Source of the DNA: an uncultured Haemophilus sp.
GTDB lineage: Bacteria > Pseudomonadota > Gammaproteobacteria > Enterobacterales > Pasteurellaceae
Reading direction: 5' to 3'
DNA: 11,142 nucleotides
Assembly (NCBI GenBank): GCA_902482195.1
Contig: CABSZQ010000015.1
Span: 1 to 11,142, forward strand
Shown here one piece after another: positions 6,574 to 11,142 of this stretch. The translations under genes were made by a program, and so were the position numbers. Position 1 is the stretch's first letter; each line of letters opens with the position of its first letter. The notes under the pieces were generated by a model. That model ran no database searches and was not told the DNA's origin. It was given only the letters and a program-made list of their open reading frames with translations.

Positions 6574-7017
6574 TTAAATCCAACGTCTGACTTTTTTCTT
6601 ATAAGCCAAATAAGACTCACCAAACTTCTTCTCTAGCCAGTATTCTTCAGGTTTAATTTGCCATTGTGTGATGAGATAAATAAATAGAAAAACACCTAAA
6701 AAACTAACCGCACTTTGCAAATAAAACGCCCATGCCACTAACAAGCCAGCTAAACTTAAATACATTGGGTTACGACTAAAGCGATAGATACCACTTACCA
6801 CAAATACTTTGCTTTTCTCTAAATGGATGGGATGAATATTAGCTTTATTTTTGTAGAATTGCCAAACACTGAAAAAACCAACAAAAGATGAAGCCAACGC
6901 AATCAGATAAGTAATCACGATATTGATTGTAACAGGGTAAGGATTAGGTAAGCATATCATGATAAGTGCACAGCCAATAAAAATGACGGGTGGCGGCACA
7001 ATAGGTTTCTGAATCAT
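6574..7017 (-). CDS. Isoprenylcysteine carboxyl methyltransferase-family membrane protein
   Basis: Small integral membrane protein, 147 residues from the ATG at 7015-7017. It shows about four hydrophobic segments. The C-terminal half has the ICMT/phospholipid-methyltransferase pattern: GIYRFSRNPMY at 76-86 (family form G-x-YR-x-x-R-x-P-x-Y), then PEEYWLEKKFGESYLAYKKKVRRW at about 123-146 (family form EExxLxxxFGxxYxxYxxxVxR). These bind S-adenosylmethionine in characterised relatives; the substrate here is unknown. An in-frame TTG at 7048-7050 would add 11 residues but lies inside the terminator hairpin, so I prefer the ATG, although its Shine-Dalgarno is poor. The gene follows yfgM after that terminator and faces sodA. 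It contains an uptake signal. No true isoprenylcysteine role is implied. Confidence 0.8.
   Translation of the reverse strand: MIQKPIVPPPVIFIGCALIMICLPNPYPVTINIVITYLIALASSFVGFFSVWQFYKNKANIHPIHLEKSKVFVVSGIYRFSRNPMYLSLAGLLVAWAFYLQSAVSFLGVFLFIYLITQWQIKPEEYWLEKKFGESYLAYKKKVRRWI
6707..6715 (-). repeat. DNA uptake signal sequence (Hin-type USS), exact core
   Basis: Exact minus-strand core within the methyltransferase-family gene, preceded by A and followed by TTAGTTTTTT, a good match to the extended signal. It encodes Ser-Ala-Val between two membrane segments. Confidence 0.93.
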
Positions 7018-7033
7018 AAGATCAAAAATCCAA

Positions 7034-7058
7034 TAAAAAAGCCCGAGCAATTCGGGCT
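7034..7058 (-). terminator. Rho-independent terminator after yfgM
   Basis: On the minus strand a perfect 7-bp GC-rich stem AGCCCGA / TCGGGCT (arms 7052-7058 and 7040-7046, 5-base loop) is followed directly by a run of T (7035-7040). It begins 10 bases beyond the yfgM stop and ends the rodZ-ispG-hisS-yfgM operon. Only about 17 bases separate it from the next ATG at 7017. Confidence 0.93.
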
Positions 7059-7068
7059 AATTAAAATA

Positions 7069-7683
7069 TTACAGATTATTTAATTTCATCTGCGCCATTT
7101 GTTTTTCTAACGGGTTACCGCTTTTTTGTGCATTCTCAAAGCTTGCTTTAGCACCATTCACATCGCCTTTTGCGACTTGAATATCGCCCGCTAAAAGATC
7201 TTTACGTGCACTAAAGCCTTGGCTTTTCACTTGATTTAGACTTGCTAATGCTGCATCAAATTGACCTTGTTGGAATTGCACGGCAGACAAACGAAGCGCT
7301 GCAAGAGAAGTTAAGATATCATCTTGTGATTGAGCAATCGCTTGTTTTAAGCTATTTTCAGCAGAGGCGTAATCTTGTTTTGCAACAAAACCTTTTGCTT
7401 CATCTAATAGGCTAAATACCGCATAGCTGGTTTTATCATGTGCTTTCACAAATTCAGCTACTTTAGCTTGTTGTGCGGCGGCATCTTTGTTTGTGGTATA
7501 AACTAAGGCATCATATTCAGCAGACGCTTGCATAATTTGATTGGCTTGATAAGACTGCCAATAACGCCAGCCCAACATCCCGCCTACACCAAGAATAAAA
7601 GCGGCAATAATGGTTTTGCCATTGTCTTTCCACCATTCTTTTAACTGGTTCAGTTCTTGTTCTTCTTCAATGGTATATGCCAT
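7069..7683 (-). CDS. yfgM: YfgM, TPR-like inner-membrane ancillary SecYEG chaperone subunit
   Basis: Single-span membrane protein (204 residues; E. coli YfgM is about the same). A short acidic cytoplasmic N-terminus (TIEEEQELNQLKEWW) precedes one helix at about 22-41. The rest is a periplasmic alanine- and glutamine-rich helical region with TPR-like repeats (about 85-200; for example GQFDAALASLNQVKSQG and GDVNGAKASFENAQKSG). In E. coli YfgM associates with PpiD at the SecYEG translocon and links to periplasmic chaperones. Here it lies 18 bases after hisS, with AGAAGGATAGGA as ribosome binding site, and is the last gene before a strong terminator. In E. coli bamB would follow; it does not here. 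The TPR repeats are read by eye. Confidence 0.93.
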   Translation of the reverse strand: MAYTIEEEQELNQLKEWWKDNGKTIIAAFILGVGGMLGWRYWQSYQANQIMQASAEYDALVYTTNKDAAAQQAKVAEFVKAHDKTSYAVFSLLDEAKGFVAKQDYASAENSLKQAIAQSQDDILTSLAALRLSAVQFQQGQFDAALASLNQVKSQGFSARKDLLAGDIQVAKGDVNGAKASFENAQKSGNPLEKQMAQMKLNNL

Positions 7684-7701
7684 TTTCCTATCCTTCTAAA
7701 A

Positions 7702-8973
7702 TTAAAATTGGGCTTTCACGTGTTCAATTAAATTGGCCACATCAATGGTTTGCTGCTCTGCTGTGCCAAGTAAGTGTTTTACCACAACTTGATTATTTTG
7801 CACTTCACTTTCGCCAAGTACAAGGGCTAGAGTCGCACCAGACTTATCTGCACGTCTAAATTGTTTTTTAAAGTTACCGCCGCTGCAATGCAACATTGTG
7901 CTTAAGTGCGGTAATTCTGAGCGAAGTTTTTCAGCGAGTTGGAATGCGGCTAATGTTGTACCTTCACCTTGATAAACAACGTAAATATCTACCGCACTTT
8001 TTACCGGAATCGATTTATTCACTTCTTGAACGAGTAGCACTAAACGCTCTAAACCCATTGCGAAACCAACACCACTTGTTGCGTGGCCACCAAGTTGTTC
8101 AACTAAGCCGTCATAGCGTCCACCACCACATACAGTACCTTGCGCACCTAATGCTGATGTCACCCATTCAAATACAGTTTTATTATAATAATCTAAACCA
8201 CGAACCAATTTTGGATTAATTTCATATTGAATACCAACCGCATCTAGTAGACCGCATAACTGCGCAAAATGCTCGCGACTTTCATCGTCTAAATAATCCA
8301 ATAATTTTGGCGCGCTGTCCAATACATCTTGTAATGCTTGATTTTTAGTATCCAAAATACGTAATGGATTTTTTACAAGACGTTCTTTCTCTTCTTCGCT
8401 CATTAAATCTTGGTGATTTTCTAAGAAGGCCACTAATGCAGAACGATAGTTTGCACGTGCTTCTAATGAACCAATCGAATTTAATTGAAGAGAAACATGT
8501 TGATCAATACCTAACGCTTTCCATAAACGTGCAGTTAAAATAATTAACTCCGCATCAATTTCAGGGGTTGCGATACCAAATACTTCGACACCTGCTTGAT
8601 GGAATTGACGGTAACGACCTTTTTGTGGACGTTCATGGCGGAACATTGGTCCCATATACCATAAACGTTGTTCATTGTTGTAAATCCAACCGTGTTCAAT
8701 CGCAGCACGCACACATCCTGCTGTACCTTCTGGACGAAGTGTTAATTGTTCATCATTATCCCAGAATGTGTACATTTCTTTTGAGACGACATCTGTGACT
8801 TCACCGATTGCACGAGCAAATAATGGCGTACTTTCCACGATTGGCATACGCACTTCTGAATAGCCGTAGCTGCTTAAAATTTGGCGAACCTGCCCCTCAA
8901 TCCATTGCCAAAGTGGAGATTCAGTTGGGGAACAGTCATTCATCCCACGAATTGCTTGAATATTTTTTGCCAC
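7702..8973 (-). CDS. hisS: HisS, histidyl-tRNA synthetase
   Basis: Class II aminoacyl-tRNA synthetase (423 residues, normal length) that charges tRNA-His in the cytoplasm. Motif 2 is [16 protein letters not shown] (111-126). The histidine-binding signature LVRGLDYYN (256-264) carries the catalytic R259. A second histidine loop, CGGGRYDGL, is at 282-290, and motif 3, [14 protein letters not shown], at 301-314. The anticodon-binding domain begins near 328 and contains the RRADKSGA motif. The start codon is GTG (8971-8973), chosen because it gives the conserved [14 protein letters not shown]-terminus and has AAGGA six bases upstream. The gap to ispG is 9 bases. Two uptake signals face each other within the 3' third. 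Confidence 0.98.
   Translation of the reverse strand: MAKNIQAIRGMNDCSPTESPLWQWIEGQVRQILSSYGYSEVRMPIVESTPLFARAIGEVTDVVSKEMYTFWDNDEQLTLRPEGTAGCVRAAIEHGWIYNNEQRLWYMGPMFRHERPQKGRYRQFHQAGVEVFGIATPEIDAELIILTARLWKALGIDQHVSLQLNSIGSLEARANYRSALVAFLENHQDLMSEEEKERLVKNPLRILDTKNQALQDVLDSAPKLLDYLDDESREHFAQLCGLLDAVGIQYEINPKLVRGLDYYNKTVFEWVTSALGAQGTVCGGGRYDGLVEQLGGHATSGVGFAMGLERLVLLVQEVNKSIPVKSAVDIYVVYQGEGTTLAAFQLAEKLRSELPHLSTMLHCSGGNFKKQFRRADKSGATLALVLGESEVQNNQVVVKHLLGTAEQQTIDVANLIEHVKAQF
7904..7912 (+). repeat. DNA uptake signal sequence (Hin-type USS), exact core
   Basis: Exact core inside hisS, read on the coding strand in a frame giving Leu-Pro-His-Leu near residues 354-357. It faces the opposite way to the copy at 7991-7999, 78 bases away. 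Confidence 0.88.
7991..7999 (-). repeat. DNA uptake signal sequence (Hin-type USS), exact core
   Basis: Exact minus-strand core with an A-rich 5' flank, inside hisS at the linker before the anticodon-binding domain. It encodes Ser-Ala-Val around residues 326-328. Confidence 0.9.
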
Positions 8974-8979
8974 GAGTTT

Positions 8980-8984
8980 TCCTT
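8980..8984 (-). promoter_or_regulatory. hisS ribosome binding site overlapping the ispG stop
   Basis: On the minus strand AAGGA lies six bases before the GTG start of hisS and shares its first bases with the ispG TAA. This decides the GTG start and suggests that ribosomes finishing ispG help to start hisS. Confidence 0.8.
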
Positions 8985-10089
8985 AAATAATTCGATTTTT
9001 TGGATCTTGTTGTGCAACTTTGGCACGAATTTTTGCTTCTAATTGGTCAATAATTGCGTCGTTATCAAAACGTTCTTTTTGACGCTCGCCATCTAAATAA
9101 TAGCCACTTTTTTTATTACCACCGGTCACGCCAAGATCAGACACTAATGCTTCACCCGGGCCATTTACCACACAACCAATAATAGACACATCCATTGGGG
9201 TAATAATATCTTCTAAACGTTGTTCCAGTGCATTCACCGTGCCGATCACATCAAACTCTTGACGAGAGCAAGTTGGACAAGCAATAAAGTTAATCCCGCG
9301 AGAACGAATACGTAATGATTTCAAAATATCAAAACCAACTTTGATTTCCTCTACAGGATCTGCGGCTAAAGAGACACGCAAGGTATCACCAATACCTTCT
9401 GCTAACAACATCCCTAAACCAATCGCTGACTTCACTGATCCCGCTCGCGCGCCACCTGCTTCCGTAATGCCTAAATGCAACGGCTGTTTAATGGCTTTTG
9501 CCAGTAAACGGTAAGATTCCACCGCGAGGAAGACATCGGATGCTTTTACGCTCACTTTAAATTGATCGAAGTTTAAACGATCCAAGATCTCAACGTGGCG
9601 TAACGCTGATTCTAATAAGGCTTCTGGTGTTGGTTCACCAAATTTCTCTTGAATATCTTTTTCTAACGAGCCAGCATTGACACCGATGCGAATCGGGATA
9701 TTTTTATCACGCGCGCAATCCACCACTGCTCGAATACGATCTTCACGACCGATATTGCCTGGATTAATACGTAAGCAATCCACCCCATATTCAGCCACTT
9801 TTAACGCAATGCGATAGTCAAAATGAATATCCGCCACCAATGGCACATTCACTTGCTGTTTAATGATTTTAAAGGCTTCGGCGGCATCCATGGTAGGTAC
9901 AGAAACACGCACAATATCTGCTCCAACTCGTTCCAAAGATTTAATCTGCGCAACGGTCGCTTCAACATCAGTTGTGCGAGTATTTGTCATGGATTGTACG
10001 GCAATCGGTGCATCACCACCGATTGGTACATTGCCCACATAAATTTTTGTCGATTCACGACGTTTGATAGTAGGTTTTACTGCTGACAT
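8983..10089 (-). CDS. ispG: IspG (GcpE), 4-hydroxy-3-methylbut-2-en-1-yl diphosphate synthase
   Basis: Cytoplasmic iron-sulfur enzyme of the MEP isoprenoid pathway. It reductively opens 2-C-methyl-D-erythritol 2,4-cyclodiphosphate to HMBPP, the substrate of IspH. The 368-residue product has an N-terminal TIM barrel with conserved VQSMTNT (31-37), ADIHFDYR (86-93), RINPGN (107-112) and [10 protein letters not shown] (208-217). The C-terminal domain holds the 4Fe-4S ligands C271 and C274 (in [10 protein letters not shown]), C306 (in [10 protein letters not shown]) and E313. All four ligands are present, and length matches the two-domain bacterial form. It starts 18 bases after rodZ with only a weak purine-rich GAAAGA before the ATG, and ends 9 bases before hisS. 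Gene order is that of E. coli. Confidence 0.98.
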   Translation of the reverse strand: MSAVKPTIKRRESTKIYVGNVPIGGDAPIAVQSMTNTRTTDVEATVAQIKSLERVGADIVRVSVPTMDAAEAFKIIKQQVNVPLVADIHFDYRIALKVAEYGVDCLRINPGNIGREDRIRAVVDCARDKNIPIRIGVNAGSLEKDIQEKFGEPTPEALLESALRHVEILDRLNFDQFKVSVKASDVFLAVESYRLLAKAIKQPLHLGITEAGGARAGSVKSAIGLGMLLAEGIGDTLRVSLAADPVEEIKVGFDILKSLRIRSRGINFIACPTCSRQEFDVIGTVNALEQRLEDIITPMDVSIIGCVVNGPGEALVSDLGVTGGNKKSGYYLDGERQKERFDNDAIIDQLEAKIRAKVAQQDPKNRII

Positions 10090-10107
10090 TCTTTCGTAAA
10101 TTATTCG

Positions 10108-11139
10108 TTAAGGTTTTGGTAATTTAAATTTAGCCACACGGCCATCAACTGTAAGCGGATACGCTTCGCCTTTATAAGTAATGCGAACGTTACCTGGCGC
10201 ACCAATAATCAAAGCATAGTCATTACCATTAAAGGTTAAAACTTCGCCTTGTTTATATTCTTTTTGCGCTAATACTTTACGGTTTTGGTCTTTCACACTA
10301 ATCCAGCTTGAATTTTTCGTGATCTCAATAACGAGATCGCCTTTCGCTGTAGTTGGTGCTTCAGAAATAGCGGGGTTTTCAACCGCACTTTGTGTATCTG
10401 GCACAGTTTGCTCTGTTGTTGGTTCTGTGTTAGGTAACGTTTGTTCCACAACCGGTGCTTGAGCTTGTTCAACGGTAGGCGCTGAAGTTGCAGCGGTTGA
10501 AACTTCTGCGTTTACTGTTTGAGCTTGATTTTCTTGAGTCGTTGAAACAGCAGGTTCAGCAGCGGCATTATTTGTTTTTTCCGCTACAGACGTAGTTTCA
10601 TTGCTTGACACCGCAGGCTGAGTATTTACTGTTACTGGAATTTCATTCGAATGAGTAACTGGTACCTCTGCTGTTTTTTCTTTTTCAACGTAGGTTTGCA
10701 CTAAATTATCACGTTCTTCGTTTGATTTTTGATAATTTTGCCACCACCATAAGCCAGTCATTCCAACAGCAGCGAGTAAAATAATTGTTGTGAGTGTGCC
10801 TACCCAACGGCTGTGAGAAGAATATTGGTTAACTGAACGAGTCGCACGTGTATTTTTACTTAAATCATTTTTATGTGCTTCACCAAAAGTTAAATGAGCC
10901 CATTCAGCATCAGGAATACGTAAAAATTTCGCATAACTGCGAACGTAACCTCTCAAAAAGGTTGATGGTACATCTTTTTGGACAAATTCATTATTTTCTA
11001 ATTTTGCCAAAATGCTTGGACGTAAAGAAATTGCCTTTGCCGCATCTTCCAGAGAAAGATTTAACGCTTCGCGAGCTTGACGAAGTCTATCCCCAAAAGA
11101 GATGTCTGTTTTTTCGGTTTGTTCAAGGATTGTATTCAT
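10108..11139 (-). CDS. rodZ: RodZ, cytoskeletal cell-shape protein
   Basis: Bitopic inner-membrane protein (343 residues) that links MreB filaments to the cell-wall elongation machinery in rod-shaped cells. The cytoplasmic helix-turn-helix domain (about 14-85) includes FGDRLRQAREALNLSLEDAA and the hallmark STFLRGYVRSYAKFLRIP (59-76), which carries the MreB-binding face in E. coli. A basic juxtamembrane stretch precedes one membrane segment at about 112-133. A long low-complexity periplasmic linker rich in Thr, Glu, Gln, Val, Ala and Pro (about 145-265) leads to a C-terminal beta domain (about 267-341). The gene is complete to the ATG at 11137-11139, but the upstream promoter and ribosome binding site fall beyond the window edge, so a slightly longer start cannot be excluded. 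It heads the ispG-hisS-yfgM group. Confidence 0.95.
   Translation of the reverse strand: MNTILEQTEKTDISFGDRLRQAREALNLSLEDAAKAISLRPSILAKLENNEFVQKDVPSTFLRGYVRSYAKFLRIPDAEWAHLTFGEAHKNDLSKNTRATRSVNQYSSHSRWVGTLTTIILLAAVGMTGLWWWQNYQKSNEERDNLVQTYVEKEKTAEVPVTHSNEIPVTVNTQPAVSSNETTSVAEKTNNAAAEPAVSTTQENQAQTVNAEVSTAATSAPTVEQAQAPVVEQTLPNTEPTTEQTVPDTQSAVENPAISEAPTTAKGDLVIEITKNSSWISVKDQNRKVLAQKEYKQGEVLTFNGNDYALIIGAPGNVRITYKGEAYPLTVDGRVAKFKLPKP
10382..10390 (-). repeat. DNA uptake signal sequence (Hin-type USS), exact core
   Basis: Exact minus-strand core, preceded by A and followed by TGAAAA, in rodZ. It encodes Ser-Ala-Val in the unconstrained periplasmic linker (around residues 251-253), a place where an added tripeptide should cost little. 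Confidence 0.92.
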
Positions 11140-11142
11140 AGG

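Noticed and set aside
7048..7050. TTG start for the methyltransferase-family gene
   Set aside because: It lies in the loop of the yfgM terminator and would read the first codons through the stem and T-run; the ATG at 7015-7017 is more plausible.
1..11142. Novel defence, mobile or biosynthetic system
   Set aside because: Every substantial gene belongs to a known conserved housekeeping family; there are no transposases, integrases, direct-repeat arrays, tRNAs or clusters of unknown genes.

Overview
This window is ordinary Gammaproteobacterial chromosome from the Pasteurellaceae, most likely a Haemophilus species. Nine exact copies of the Haemophilus-type DNA uptake signal core (AAGTGCGGT on either strand) are spread over about 11 kb, the DNA is AT-rich, and every gene has a close Haemophilus-like form. 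Species cannot be fixed by reading alone. From memory, H. influenzae Rd keeps the left block (sodA with ccm) and the right block (rodZ-ispG-hisS-yfgM) at separate loci, so a relative such as H. parainfluenzae is a reasonable guess.

Left block (1-5587, minus strand) is a complete System I cytochrome c maturation operon, read from right to left: ccmA, ccmB, ccmC, ccmD, ccmE, ccmF, dsbE (ccmG), and the first 52 codons of ccmH, which runs off the left edge. Several junctions overlap (ccmD/ccmE by 4 bases, ccmE/ccmF by 1, dsbE/ccmH by 3), pointing to one transcript and translational coupling. A promoter with an extended -10 is visible just upstream of ccmA. CcmABCD load heme onto CcmE; CcmF with CcmG and CcmH attach it to reduced apocytochrome in the periplasm.

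Middle (5588-6573): a 284-base divergent intergenic region separates ccmA from sodA (manganese superoxide dismutase, plus strand). It carries promoters in both directions and a cluster of TTGAT/ATCAA half-sites, including two perfect inverted repeats. sodA ends at a strong stem-loop that can stop transcription from both sides.

Right block (6574-11139, minus strand) is, in transcription order, rodZ (cell shape), ispG (isoprenoid synthesis), hisS (histidyl-tRNA synthetase), yfgM (periplasmic chaperone network), a strong terminator, and then a small membrane protein of the isoprenylcysteine methyltransferase type. The first four have the E. coli order, but bamB, which follows yfgM in E. coli, is not there.

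I found no mobile element, CRISPR array, tRNA, rRNA, prophage or novel multigene system. The points worth following up are regulatory: the half-site cluster before sodA, the terminator set hard against the methyltransferase gene, a GC-rich hairpin inside the ccm operon, and the way uptake signals are built into conserved proteins.
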